Shown: positions 1-11,279 of the stretch, piece by piece
Layout of the letters: each line of letters starts with the position of its first letter
Numbering within the stretch: the first letter of the stretch is position 1
The notes under the pieces: generated by a model
Told to the model about the DNA's origin: nothing
What the model saw: only the letters and a program-made list of their open reading frames with translations
Databases searched by the model: none
Origin: Whitmania pigra
Lineage: Eukaryota; Annelida; Clitellata; Hirudinida; Haemopidae
Length of the DNA stretch: 64,000 bases
Direction of reading: 5' to 3'
NCBI GenBank assembly: GCA_021613335.1
Contig: JAJTWR010000124.1
Coordinates: 1-64,000 of the forward strand
Made by a program: the position numbers and the translations under genes

Positions 1-790
1 ATGATGGATTGAACATGGAGCAGGGTTTGTCAGACAATGAATTCGAAAAACAACTCGAATCTATGTGGGATCAGCTCGGTTCCTCTGAAAGCATCGAGAA
101 GAAATCAAGCGACGGAGAAATGAATGACAAAGAATTGGAAGATCTCTTTGGATCCGTGGGAGATGACATCGATTCTAGTGAAAATGAGACGAAATCTGTC
201 GACGGCGAAATGAATGATGGAAAATTGGAAGATTTCTTAGGATCCTTGGGAGATGACATCGATTCTAGCGAAAAGAGACGAAATCTGTCGACGCCGACAT
301 GAATGATAAGGATTTTGATGATCTATTTGTATCCGTGGGAAATGCACTCGATACTTGTGAAGGCGTCCAAATGCCTAAAAAGTCTAAAGTACGTCCAAAG
401 TTCACTATAAGGAAGCCGGGCATTGAGGCCAATGGAACCACTAAAAGGCTCGTGGGCAGTAACGGAGCACCGTCAATCTTTTACTTGAATGAAACCACCA
501 TCGGAAGCTCCGTTGCTGAAAAGCCTGTGATGCCTGTGATGCCGACGCCGCCACCACCACCCCATCACGTCATCCGATTAAAATTAAAAATAAAAGAAAA
601 CCTCCAGCCCTTAGCAACACTGACAAAGAAATCTCGAAAAATAATCGTCAGCGAAAGTCAAAGCAAGAAATTTAAATGCACGGCAGAGTTTTTTGCACAG
701 TTTCTTGCGAAGAAAGCTTTGTGCGGATCAGATTGCTAATATAATAATAAACATATTTTCTCATACTTTAAGATTGAATAAATAAATAAA
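1..790 (+). pseudogene. Copy 1 of an unrecognised acidic-protein gene family (frameshifted, 5' end outside window)
   Basis: I do not recognise this family. Two overlapping frames (9-302 and 299-739) become one if a single base missing near 274 is allowed for: the 30-codon unit containing GEMNDKELEDLFGS occurs three times at about 90-bp spacing (starting near 111, 201 and 290), and the third is shifted by one base. After the acidic repeats come a conserved block (TIRKPG, then GAPSIFYL), a proline run and a basic C-terminus ending near 739. AATAAA-type signals follow at about 743-790. The 5' part resembles the middle of the copies at 4.9-9.2 kb, so the gene probably starts before the window. 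Unlike the later copies it lacks a 2-nt insertion after the IFYL block, so its C-terminal frame is intact. It could be a live gene with a sequencing error or a young pseudogene. No membrane segment or known domain was seen. Confidence 0.5.
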
Positions 791-799
791 AAATTAACT

Positions 800-1639
800 G
801 CGTTTTGTTTTAATAATTTAGGATTTAAAGTTACAACAAATATTTAAAATGAAATAATGTCCGCCCATTTCTCTTGGTATTAAATTAAATTCGCCATCGG
901 TTGGATATTTCGTTGTCTTGGTGATTTTCTTTACTTTCATAATTTGTTGACGGTTATTTGGTTGTCTGAGTTTTTTAATGCGTGTTATAATAAGCGCGTA
1001 ATTGGTAATAATAACTAGTATTACTATAGTTTAATAAATCTAATCGGATTAACAAGTACAAGTCATCTTAGTTACGCAACGAACCTTAACCAAATAAATA
1101 AATAAATGGCGATAGCCCCTCATCGGTTATCTCGATCCTCAGAACTAATCGCCGACTTTGAAGTGAAAACGCCGACTTCCCACTTTGAAGTGAAATAGCC
1201 AAATTCCCACGGGTTGGGGTTTTGAGTATTTATCTATAAAATGAAACAATTGTAGAAATAATTTTGTTAATTGTTCTTAAGTGTAATAATAAGTTAGGTG
1301 ATGATGATTATTATTATAAAATAAAACTCATTTTTTTTATTTTTATCATGCTTAATTTTTTTAAATAGTCTAATAATGACCATCATAAGCAGTATGGTCT
1401 CTAGTCGGGTCTTCAGCAAATTCAATCGTTTAGTATTTTGCGGAATTGCACGGGTATCATCAATGATTGGCATATCGTTAACTTTCTTAAACTGAATCCG
1501 CAGATATCCGAAATTCATTGACAAACCCGCTCTCCTCAAAACTCTATCGCGTCCTCTTTCCATAAACATCGCTCGAACCCTTTTTTTCTTCTACAACCCT
1601 AGGTGTTATTTTTGATTCGCACCTCACCTTCCTGCAATC
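800..1639. other. AT-rich spacer, no gene seen
   Basis: No supported coding region. A stretch of about 55 bp at 1223-1278 recurs in diverged form at about 2249-2310, flanking the LINE fragment between them, so both may be part of one old insertion. Confidence 0.4.
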
Positions 1640-2165
1640 ACCTCACCTGGGCACATCCGTTCGCTACTATCCATCGTCACTTCTGCCCTTGAACATAGCC
1701 TCGTTCTCTCTCGTCTCGACCATTGTAATTCTCTTCTTTATGATACATCTGCCTTTAAAATACATTTCTTACAACGTGTCCCAAATAAGTTTAACAAGCT
1801 TGTCTTTCTCAACCCCACCCTCAATAGTACGGACTGCCTGAAACAATTGCACTGGTTGCCGATTCATATCGTATCACCTTCAAAATCGCCCTCATGACAC
1901 ATCACACTCTAGTGACATCCAACCCACTTTATAGGTCGCCGCCAAACACATGATCACTCACCATTCATCTTCAACCAATCAATAGGTCATCAATAGTCAA
2001 CAGAGGCTTCTCTTACTGGACTTTTCCGTCCTAATTATCTAGTTATGAAATGGGCGTTAATAAATAACCAACCAGCCAACCAGCTTCTCTTATACCTCCC
2101 CTCGTAAGAGCCTACCCATCTCTGGAGCTCTTCAAGCGTCACCTGAAGACTTCAAGGGACAACGA
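1640..2165 (+). mobile_element. Fragment of a CR1/L2/jockey-like LINE reverse transcriptase (C-terminal end)
   Basis: Broken frames read the typical end of this reverse transcriptase class: SRLDHCNSLLYD near 1710, then TDCLKQLHWLPIH near 1830-1870, and a final SLELFKRHLK motif near 2120-2155. Several frameshifts and a short AT-rich insertion near 2040-2095 interrupt it. It is an old, dead 3' fragment. The clade is inferred from the motifs only. Confidence 0.65.
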
Positions 2166-2904
2166 AAACACAGTCTTTCTGGCGATATGCACATGGCAAT
2201 ATTATTGTTATTACGAATTTCATCCCAATATTAAGACTCTTCTCACAGGGTGAGTTGAGTTTTTATTTATCAAATAAAATAATTGTAGAAATAATTTCGT
2301 TAAATGTTCTCTAACTGTGTTGTGGGGCACTCAAAAGTTCTTTCGACGGGTGAAGTGGCTTCCAGATGAAATTTTTGGATCGTCAATAATTGTGTAAATT
2401 ACTGACACACAACAGAAAGTATTTTAATTGAAAATTTACTGAGCAATCGAGGGGCCGAAGCGAGTTGAGAAAGCTGACCACTGGAGTGATGAGAGAATCC
2501 AATAATTGCTGGGCTGTAGCAATGTGTGCTATGAGAGGACCGAATGAACTACTGAACGATTCATTACGATTACCGAGAGATTTCACTTGTATGAAATAAA
2601 GCTAAATGTTATTTTTTGAGCACCCTTACCAAAGATGCATAATGAATAATAACGCGGATTTGTAGTGAGGCTATAGTAAGGCTTCTTGTTTACATTGAAT
2701 AATTTCGAGCAACAGTATTCCCAACATTCACAGAGACATCTTGAGACATCTCGATAAACCTCAAAACCTTTAACACAGATTTGCAAACATTTGTGACATT
2801 TAAAATTTATTTATTTATTGGCGTTATTAATGTTATTTTTAAAACACTATATTATCAATATGTATTGGAAAACACTTACTTTTAATCAATTTTAATCACT
2901 TTGG
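2166..2904. other. Spacer without recognised gene
   Basis: Only short chance frames on the minus strand (2383-2786). Some of this may be the degraded 5' part of the hAT element that follows, but no motif supports that. Confidence 0.3.
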
Positions 2905-3560
2905 GTGGAGCTATCTCCCTTATTTTTCATCTCAAAAGGATGGTTTGAGGAATTTAAGCTGAGACCTTATCGTGTTTCATATCTGAGCCATAGATCGCAA
3001 AATGAATTTGTTCAATTAATTGCGAACACGCTCAAAAGTAAAATCATTAAAGAAATTTCTGACAATGAGTTCTACACTGTGATGGTGGATTCAACACGAG
3101 ATAGTTCGAGGAAAGACATGTCGACTATTGTAATCCGTTTCGTAAATCAGAAAGTAATTGCAAATGAAAGACTCTTGCAAACAACCGAAATAACTGACAA
3201 GACTGGCGCTGGAATAAGGAAGAGTATAGTTAGTTGCTTGCAACGCAATGCCGTTGATACTGACAATCTTTCTTTTCAATCGTATGATTTTGCTGCTTCA
3301 ATGAAAAGTTTAAAATAGCTCAACAGAAAGTATCTGAGTTGGTTGGCCATTTTGTGTCGTATGCTCCCTGTCAAGCACATAGGACAAACACCACAGTTGA
3401 ACACAGACAATCATTTCCAATATGTTTAATATTTTAGAAGAATTTTTGGAGTTGGGAAAAACCGTCTTTCATGCCCCCCACTATTTTGCCTTCGGTATGT
3501 CCTTGGGCTGACCACTGAAATTTGCTTGGAACATATTTTGTTTATCTCATCAAAAGGACA
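2905..3560 (+). mobile_element. hAT-type transposase fragment (DUF4371-like)
   Basis: The 137-codon frame 2905-3318 carries features of the catalytic region of DUF4371/ZNF862-type hAT proteins: FYTVMVDSTRDSS, then IRFVNQ, and a QSYD motif near the end. After a frameshift near 3300 the sequence goes on in another frame with AQQKVSELVGHF and PCQAHRTNTTVEH to about 3410. No terminal inverted repeats or C-terminal dimerisation region were found next to it, so it is a dead internal fragment. Confidence 0.7.
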
Positions 3561-3836
3561 TAACCCTGAGCATAATTAAAGAGATTTATTTGTGGCTATT
3601 ACAAAAACTAACAAAGCAGATCAGTCTGAGCATCATTTTAATAAAAAGTTCCTATAGAAAATTCCACTTTATCACAGTTCTTAAAGGAAATGAAGTCCAA
3701 AATAAAACTTATCAACGAAGCAACATAATGAACATAATAACAGCAAAAATTAGGCTTCCAGTTGTTACCATGAAGCCAATTAATAAATGACTATGTCACG
3801 AGTCATCGTGAGCGACAGTTCGACAGGGCGTTGATC

Positions 3837-4127
3837 ATCTTTTCATGACTACGGCACTCTTGAGCTTCGTGGAGCCGCTCGACAACTTCTTTCTCAATTC
3901 TTCCCTTTCCTTTTCTTTCTCTTTTCTTCCACCAACCGAATGTTCTTCAGGATTCTGTTTCTTATTTCCAGCTCTTCTTTCTCCAGCATGTCTCTCCTCT
4001 GTTTCTCCTGTTCCTTCTTTATGCGTTCTTCTTCCAGAAGTTTCTGTTGTTCTCTCTCGACCTGTCTGATTCGTTCCTCCTCCAATTTTTTTTCCTTCCT
4101 GGTCACCTCCTCCTGCTGTTTGTTGAC
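3837..4127 (-). pseudogene. Isolated coiled-coil exon, probably frameshifted
   Basis: Read on the minus strand, a possible acceptor (AAG at 4130-4128) precedes a highly charged Glu/Lys/Arg-rich helix (VNKQQEEVTRKEKKLEEER and onward) of about 77 codons ending at a TGA at 3894. A plus-one shift near 3940 opens a frame that keeps the same character (EKEKEREELRKKL) and runs to a TGA at 3837-3839. Other members of the gene were not found nearby. It may be a terminal exon of a real gene with a sequence error, or a remnant. No specific family can be assigned to such a coiled coil. Confidence 0.35.
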
Positions 4128-4139
4128 CTTAAAAATAAG

Positions 4140-4886
4140 TAAAATTAAGTGATGCTTGGGAAGGCAATTTCATGACCACAAATCACAATTCCATGTCATA
4201 CCTGCATGAATTATGTTAATCGGTGATTCATAATTATAATCACAGTGTTTAATTAATATTCTGTCTAATTAATTTGAGGCACTCACATGTAGGTGTTGAT
4301 CACATAGATGGTAAGTGAGGCAATGCTCAGCAGCAAAACGAGTGTCACCTGATGACAATTTCATTCACCATAAGTCATCACCATTTCAACACAATTTCAT
4401 TCAACACTATTTCATTCATTAAAATTCTTCACTACATCTTTCCCCACAATTGAACACAATTTCTATATTCACATTCACTATAATTCATCTCTATTTTATT
4501 GCAATTCACCACAATTCATCACAATTCGTCCCAAGTCTCATTAAAATTTAACATTTGATGAGTTTTTTTTAAAAACGAATGTTTTTAAGCTCTCAAAAGT
4601 GGCGCCATCTTGGGACAAAGCAATTAAGCAAACCTTCATTCACCACTGATTATAATGATGATCATCGTATGGTTAGTTAGCATTATACAGATGGTTGTAA
4701 AAATTTTTTAGTGAGGCGGTAACATTTTCTCTTTTATCAGTACGTTTCAGGAAATGTACCTTTTTAATTTGCTCATGTAAGTTTACATTTAGGAGATTAT
4801 TTCGATGACGACGACTACGATGATGATGACGATGACGACTTCGATGGTGATGATGACGGCGATGACGATGGTAACGATCAACTTTT
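4140..4886. other. Spacer with low-complexity DNA
   Basis: 4370-4530 is a loose repeat of CACAATTCATT-like words. 4795-4880 is a GAT/GAC-rich tract that translates as poly-Asp on plus and His/Arg-rich on minus. It ends directly at the start of repeat copy 2, whose first residues are also acidic. No independent gene supported. Confidence 0.45.
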
Positions 4887-5601
4887 TTGTTGATTGACGA
4901 ATATTCCGATGAAAATGACGTCGCACTGCCCAATCTTAAGACATTCGAATATGAGCCGAGCACATCCTGGTTTGACTCGGACTTCCTCGACTGCAATAGT
5001 TCGAGGATAAGAGTAAATTACTCACCTCTGCCCGATGCAAAAAGACGGAGGATTGATGATAGAGTGAACGGCAGGGTGTTTTCAGACGATGAATTCGAAT
5101 AGCAACTCGAATCTATGTGGGATCACCTCGGTTCATCTAAAACAAATGAATCTGGAAGAACCGAGAACAAATCTGTCGACGGAGAAATGAATGATAAGGA
5201 ATTGGAAGATATCTTTGTATCTGTGGGAGATGCCCTCAATACCTGTGAAGATGTCCAAATACCTAAAGTAAAGTCTAAATTATGTCCAAACTTCACGATA
5301 AGGAAGCCGGGCAATGAGGCAAGTGGAACTACTAAAAGGATTGTTGGCAGTAAAGGAGCACCGTCAATCTTTTACTTGACTGAAACTCCATCATTGGAGG
5401 CTCCGTTGCTGAAAAGACTGTCGTGCCGACTCCGACCAAACCACCCCATCCCGTTATTCGATTAAGATTAAAAATACAGAAAACCCTCCATCCTTCTTCA
5501 AAATTGGCAAACAAATCTCGAAAGATAATCATCAGCTAAAGTCAAAGCAAGAAGTTGAAATGTACGGCAGAGTTTGTTTCACAGTTTATCATGCTATCAC
5601 G
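4887..5601 (+). pseudogene. Acidic-protein family copy 2 (keeps N-terminal segment)
   Basis: Reads IDEYSDENDVALPNLK from about 4890, then a basic KRRRIDD segment, and stops at TAG 5099-5101 where other copies have a Lys codon in EFEKQLES. The frame then resumes through one acidic unit, TIRKPG and GAPSIFYL, and ends at 5465 because of the 2-nt insertion shared by copies 2-8. The C-terminal basic block follows in another frame. At least two breaks, so a pseudogene. Confidence 0.6.
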
Positions 5602-6308
5602 TGATTGACGAATATTCCGATGAAAATGACGTCGCACTGCCCAATGTTAAAACATACGAATGTGAGCCGAGCACATCCTGGTTTGACTAATACTTTATCG
5701 ACAGTAATAGTTCGATTTCGAGGAAAAAAGTAAATTCCTCACCTCTGCCCCATGCGAAAAGACGGAAGATTGATGATGGAGTGAAGGGCAGGGTGTTTTC
5801 AGACGATGAATTCGAATAGCAACTCGAATCTATGTGGGATCACCTCGGTTCATCTGAAACCAATTAATCTGAAAGAACCAAGAACAAATCTGTCGACGGA
5901 GAAATGAATGATAAGGAATTGGAAGATCTCTTTGTATCTGTGGGAGATGCCCTCAATACCTGTGAAGACGTCCAAATACCTAAAGTAAAGTCTAAATTAT
6001 GTCCAAACTTCACGATAAGGAAGCCGGGCAATGAGGCCAATGGAACCAATAAAAGGATTGTGGGCAGTAACGGAGCACCGTCAATCTTTTACTTGTTTGA
6101 AACTCCACCATTGGAGGCTCCGTTGCTCGAAAGCCTGTCATGCCGACTCAGACCAAACCACCCCATCCCGTTATTCGATTAAGATTAAAAATACAGAAAA
6201 CCCTCCATCCCTCTTCAAAATTGGCAAACAAATCTTGAAAGATAATCGTCAACGAAAGTCAAAGCAAGTTGAAATGCACGGCAGAGTTTGTTGCACAGTT
6301 TCTTATCC
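5602..6308 (+). pseudogene. Acidic-protein family copy 3
   Basis: Starts with the same IDEYSDEND segment at about 5604. It has a TAA in the segment after SWFD (near 5689), the same TAG after EFE (5817-5819) as copy 2, and a TAA in the ETN segment (near 5865). The shared 2-nt insertion ends the main frame at 6182. These shared lesions mark it as a sister of copy 2. Confidence 0.6.
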
Positions 6309-6861
6309 GAAAAGACGGAAGATTGATGATGGAGTGAAAGGCAAGGTGTTTTCAGATGATGAATTCGAAAAGCAACTCGAATCTATGCGGGTTCACCTCG
6401 GTTCATCTGAAACCAATGAATGTGGAAGAACCAAGAACAAATCTGTCGACGGAGAAATGAATGATAAGGAATTGGAAGATATCTTTGTATCTGTGGGAGA
6501 TGCCCTCAATACCTGTGAAGACGTCCAAATACCTAAAGTAAAGTCTAAATTATGTCCAAACTTCACGATAAGGAAGCCGGGCAATGAGGCCAATGGAACC
6601 ACTAAAAGGATTGTGGGCAGTAACGGAGCACCGTCAATCTTTTACTTGTTTGAAACTCCACCATTCGAGGCTCCGTTGCTGAAAAGACTGTCGTGCCGAC
6701 TCCGACCAAACCACCCCATCCCGTTATTCGATTAAGATTAAAAATACAGAAAACCCTCCATCCCTCTTCAAAATTGGCAAACAAATCTTGAAAGATAATC
6801 GTCAACGAAAGTCAAAGCAAGTTGAAATGCACAGCAGAGTTTGTTGCACAGTTTCTTATCC
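6309..6861 (+). pseudogene. Acidic-protein family copy 4 (553-bp unit)
   Basis: Open from KRRKIDDGVKG to the shared frame end at 6735. The stop in EFEKQLES is absent here (AAG). The frame is joined upstream to the out-of-frame tail of copy 3, so the apparent 234-codon frame (6031-6735) mixes two reading frames and is not a natural protein. Confidence 0.55.
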
Positions 6862-7414
6862 GAAAAGACGGAAGATTGATGATGGAGTGAAAGGCAAGGT
6901 GTTTTCAGATGATGAATTCGAAAAGCAACTCGAATCTATGCGGGTTCACCTCGGTTAATCTGAAACCAATGAATGTGGAAGAACCAAGAACAAATCTGTC
7001 GACGGAGAAATGAATGATAAGGAATTGGAAGATCTCTTTGTATCTGTGGGAGATGCCCTCAATACCTGTGAAGACGTCCAAATACCTAAAGTAAAGTCTA
7101 AATTATGTCCAAACTTCACGATAAGGAAGCCGGGCAATGAGGCCAATGGAACCAATAAAAGGATTGTGGGCAGTAACGGAGCACCGTCAATCTTTTACTT
7201 GTTTGAAACTCCACCATTGGAGGCTCCGTTGCTCGAAAGCCTGTCATGCCGACTCAGACCAAACCACCCCATCCCGTTATTCGATTAAGATTAAAAATAC
7301 AGAAAACCCTCCATCCCTCTTCAAAATTGGCAAACAACTCTCGAAAGATAATCGTCAGTGAAAGTCAAAGCAAGTTGAAATGCACGGCAGAGTTTGTTGC
7401 ACAGTTTCTTATCC
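6862..7414 (+). pseudogene. Acidic-protein family copy 5 (553-bp unit)
   Basis: Same layout as copy 4, with a new TAA in place of TCA at about 6956-6958 in the GSSETNE segment. The later part is open from 7010 to 7288, where the shared insertion ends the frame. Confidence 0.55.
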
Positions 7415-7967
7415 GAAAAGACGGAAGATTGATGATGGAGTGAAAGGCAAGGTGTTTTCAGATGATGAATTCGAAAAGCAACTCGAATCTATGCGGGTTC
7501 ACCTCGGTTAATCTGAAACCAATGAATGTGGAAGAACCAAGAACAAATCTGTCGACGGAGAAATGAATGATAAGGAATTGGAAGATCTCTTTGTATCTGT
7601 GGGAGATGCCCTCAATACCTGTGAAGACGTCCAAATACCTAAAGTAAAGTCTAAATTATGTCCAAACTTCACGATAAGGAAGCCGGGCAATGAGGCCAAT
7701 GGAACCAATAAAAGGATTGTGGGCAGTAACGGAGCACCGTCAATCTTTTACTTGTTTGAAACTCCACCATTGGAGGCTCCGTTGCTCGAAAGCCTGTCAT
7801 GCCGACTCAGACCAAACCACCCCATCCCGTTATTCGATTAAGATTAAAAATACAGAAAACCCTCCATCCCTCTTCAAAATTGGCAAACAACTCTCGAAAG
7901 ATAATCGTCAGCGAAAGTCAAAGCAAGTTGAAATGCACGGCGGAGTTTGTTGCACAGTTTCTTATCC
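7415..7967 (+). pseudogene. Acidic-protein family copy 6 (553-bp unit)
   Basis: Nearly identical to copy 5 and carries the same TAA (about 7509-7511), so one arose directly from the other by unequal exchange. The late frame is 7563-7841. Confidence 0.55.
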
Positions 7968-8587
7968 GAAAAGACGCAAGATTGATGATGAAGTGAAAGG
8001 CAAGGTGTTTTCAGATGATAAATTCGAAAAGCAACTCGAATCTATGCGGGTTCACCTCGGTTCATCTGAAACCAATGAATGTGGAAGAACCAAGAACAAA
8101 TCTGTCGACGGAGAAATGAATGATAAGGAATTGGAAGATCTCTTTGGATCCAAGGGAAATGACCTCGATACTTGTGAAAACGAGACAAAATCTGTCGACA
8201 GAAAACTTACTTATAAAGAATTGGATGATCTCTTTGTATCTGTGGCAGATGCCCTCAATACTAGTAAAGTCTAAATTATGTCCAAACTTCATGATAAGGA
8301 AGCCGGGCAATGAGGCCAATGGAACCAGTAAAAGGATTGTGGGCAGTAACGGAGCACCGTCAATCTTTTACTTGTTTGAAACTCCACCATTGGAGGCTCC
8401 GTTGCTCGAAAGCCTATCATGCCGACTCAGACCAAACCACCCCATCCCGTTATTCGATTAAGATTAAAAATACAGAAAACCCTCCATCCCTCTTCAAAAT
8501 TGGCAAACAACTCTCGAAAGATAATCGTCAGCGAAAGTCAAAGCAAGTTGAAATGCACGGCGGAGTTTGTTGCACAGTTTCTTATCC
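7968..8587 (+). pseudogene. Acidic-protein family copy 7 (620-bp unit with doubled acidic repeat)
   Basis: Has two acidic repeats (KELEDLFGSKGNDLDT and KELDDLFVSVADALNT). A 23-bp deletion after the second shifts the frame and stops it at 8274. The GSSETNE stop of copies 5 and 6 is absent. Confidence 0.55.
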
Positions 8588-9156
8588 GAAAAGACGCAAG
8601 ATTGATGATGAAGTGAAAGGCAAGGTGTTTTCAGATGATAAATTCGAAAAGCAACTCGAATCTATGCGGGTTCACCTCGGTTCATCTGAAACCAATGAAT
8701 GTGGAAGAACCAAGAACAAATATGTCGACGGAGAAATGAATGATAAGGAATTGGAAGATCTCTTTGGATCCAAGGGAAATGACCTCGATACTTGTGAAAA
8801 CGAGACAAAATCTGTCGACAGAAAACTTACTTATAAAGAATTGGATGATCTCTTTGTATCTGTGGCAGATGCCCTCAATACTAGTAAAGTCTAAATTATG
8901 TCCAAACTTCATGATAAGGAAGCCGGGCAATGAGGCCAATGGAACCAGTAAAAGGATTGTGGGCAGTAACGGAGCACCGTCAATCTTTTACTTGACTGAA
9001 ACTCCACCATTGGAGGCTCCGTTGCTGAAAAGCCTGTCATGCCGATGCCACCCCAACCACCCCATCCCGTTATTCGATTAAGATTAAAAATACAGAAAAC
9101 CCTCCATCCCTCTTCAAAATTGGCAAACAAATCTCGAAAGATAATCATCAGCGAAA
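8588..9156 (+). pseudogene. Acidic-protein family copy 8 (620-bp type, truncated 3' end)
   Basis: Almost the same as copy 7, with the same 23-bp deletion and frame end (8894). The similarity to other copies stops at about 9156, where piggyBac-like sequence begins. Confidence 0.55.
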
Positions 9157-9169
9157 ATTGACATTATGA

Positions 9170-9880
9170 TCATCCTGAGTTGGCTAAACACCTGAAAAAG
9201 CAAAAATTGATTTAGGATCTTTGGTAGCTCGACTATGCAAGCCATTTGAAGAACGAAATCACTATATATTTATCAATCACTTTTACACATCCGTATTGGT
9301 CGCAAAATACTTGCTGGATAATCAAGGTACCCAACTCTGTGGTACTGCATTGACCAACAGAAAGACATTTCCCAAAAGAAATTATAAAGAAGATGGAATT
9401 TGGTTCTCATTCACTCCTGCTGTAGTTGTTTGGTGCAACAAGAAACCAATTTATTTTTTTGGCAACCAAATATATTAGTGAGGCAAGCGTCACAGTTACG
9501 CGCTACGATGCCTGTTACATGTCCAGCTTTGGTGAAGGCTGTAAGCCTACATGTAACCCTACATGGGTGGCACTGACAAAAACGACCAAAATGACCAAGC
9601 TGCAGTGATCCAGGCATTACTACAAGTGGACAAGACGACTCATGGTGAAGTTGATTTGCATTCAACTCATAGGTCATAGGTCGCAAATCTTTTTCAGACA
9701 AAACACGGCCGCTGAATGAAGCCATGGCGCGACTAGATTTACATGGGCGACCGCGAGGAGCACAGTCGAACAACAGATGTTTCGTCTGTTCTGAAAAGTA
9801 CAATCAAGCAAAGAGAGCACATCCAGAGGCTAAAGACTCATGCTTGCCAAAGTGCTGTAAAACATTGTTCAAAAAAATAA
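9170..9880 (+). mobile_element. piggyBac-like transposase fragment
   Basis: The frame 9221-9478 reads ARLCKPFEERNHYIFINHF and CGTALTNRKTFPKRN, the shape of the catalytic core end of piggyBac/PGBD transposases. It continues after a frameshift (EASVTVTRYDA, then DRNDQ-like residues lost by mutation). The 3' part contains a Cys-rich tail (RCFVCSEKYNQAKRAHPEA, then DSCLPKCCKTLF) like the C-terminal zinc domain of the family, ending near 9875. Terminal repeats were not found. Confidence 0.65.
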
Positions 9881-10179
9881 AAGTATAATATCCTTAAAAA
9901 ATATAATTCGTTTTTTTCACTTCGATCAAGAATTAAGTGCAAATTCCACAGAAAAAAATATTTTTTGCATAGAAGTATTATTAAGACAGGCCACAAAAAA
10001 CTCATGAATTTTTGTATTTTGAAAAAACTTTTTATGTAGGACCAAATGAAAAGAATGTTTCAATAGGATTTTATTCCTCCTTTCTTAGAAATAACATCTA
10101 TGCGCCTACTTTTCATGGAAAAAATCAGTGTTTTGATGTTTTCACCCAGATTTCTCAACTCCTTATTTCAAATCATTTT

Positions 10180-10345
10180 CTGTGTCACATTGCCTTAAGT
10201 GATTTTGAAAAAAGGCCCCAGACATTTTCAATCGGAGTCAGCGGAACATACAGGCATGTTGCACTCCTGGAAAAATGCTTTGGTTGCCTTGGAAACATGA
10301 ATGGGGACTTCTTGCTGAAATTCAAGTTCTTTGGTTCAGCAAAAG
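10180..10345 (-). mobile_element. Tc1/mariner transposase C-terminal fragment
   Basis: On the minus strand one frame reads VPIHVSKATKAFFQE and a shifted frame goes on with PLTPIENVWGLFSK. Together these match the last catalytic stretch of Tc1/mariner DDE transposases (xPIHxSK and NPIENxWG). The frames are broken and no terminal repeats were seen. The plus-strand 133-codon frame at 10012-10413 is the shadow of this fragment. Confidence 0.55.
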
Positions 10346-10429
10346 GAAAGAGACGATCATTGAGCATTTGGATGTACTTCTACTACTTTAAAACTCCTCA
10401 CATTCATCTTTGACTCAAACCTCAACTCT

Positions 10430-11279
10430 AAACAGCATGCCACCTCTTATAAAATCCTGCAACTACCTCATCTGACTGTCCAAATCATCTCTGTTATGCA
10501 AAGAACTATAATCAAATAAACAAATAAACAATCATCTGACTGACATGACTTCTGCTCTCACATGCAGCCCACTTCTCTCTCATTTGAACTATTATTAACT
10601 CCTTTCACGGCAATGATGTTATTTACAAAATAATGAATCAACTAGATGCAAAAAATCAATTGCATTTTACAAGAACAAAGTAAGCTATCTAAATCATTGT
10701 TAAATCAATAATTTATACCAGTGGCGTTATCAATCCTGCACCTGCGTTCTGTTGTTACAAACAATGCTTTCAAACTCTAGGTAGGATTTCTAAAAATTGG
10801 TGAATTAAAAACAAATAAATGAGTTTTACAAGCTTTATGAATCTAGAGTTATGTCGTAAATGTAACTTCCCATTGTGAATCCATTTCATATTATTTAGAA
10901 ACATAAATCATAAATCATAAATGATTCTGCACGAGAATAATGTTAAACACCTGCACTCAGGAAAATTTGCTGCAACACGTCCATTGTCTTAAACTGAACA
11001 TAAAATAAAATACTTAATAAAATACTAGCCTTCATGCTAACAGCTCATTACTCGAATAAGGCTAGTAGGGTGTTTATGTAAAAACCGTAACACTGCTTGT
11101 AGCAGGGTATAAAAGTGCAACTATAGAGTTTATTTTTACAGAGTGTAACAATGGAATAAATTGTCGCTATGTTATCTAAAATGCCAAATATGTACGCATT
11201 TATTTTGAAATTTTAAACTTTAGCAGGTTGTTAAACAAATCTCCAGCAGGGTGTTTACGTTTAATTAATAAATGTACCA
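10430..11279. other. AT-rich spacer, no gene seen
   Basis: Contains a TATAAAAG box near 11108 and two copies of an AG(C/T)AGGGTGTTTA(C/T)GT word (near 11066 and 11248), but no coding region that would use them. May include the outer 3' end of the non-LTR element. Confidence 0.3.

Larger units (their letters stand above)
4887..9156 (+). repeat. Tandem array of seven decaying copies of the acidic-protein gene (periods about 713, 553 and 620 bp)
   Basis: The sequence GAAAAGACGG starting each unit lies at 6309, 6862, 7415, 7968 and 8588, giving spacings of exactly 553, 553, 553 and 620 bp. Copies 2 and 3 are longer (about 713 bp) because they keep an N-terminal segment (IDEYSDENDVALPN). From copy 4 on, the 3' end of one unit (AQFL) runs straight into the basic KRRKIDD segment of the next, so an internal deletion preceded amplification. 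The 67-bp excess of the 620-bp units is one extra 90-bp acidic repeat minus a 23-bp deletion. Neighbouring units of equal length are nearly identical, so spread was recent and local. The array ends inside a piggyBac remnant. Confidence 0.9.

Noticed and set aside
6031..6735. 234-codon frame in the acidic-protein array
   Set aside because: It joins the out-of-frame tail of copy 3 to the in-frame part of copy 4, so it is a by-product of the repeat junction and not a conserved protein.
9221..10413. Plus-strand frames as host genes
   Set aside because: The first is piggyBac transposase; the 133-codon frame at 10012 is the antisense of a mariner fragment.
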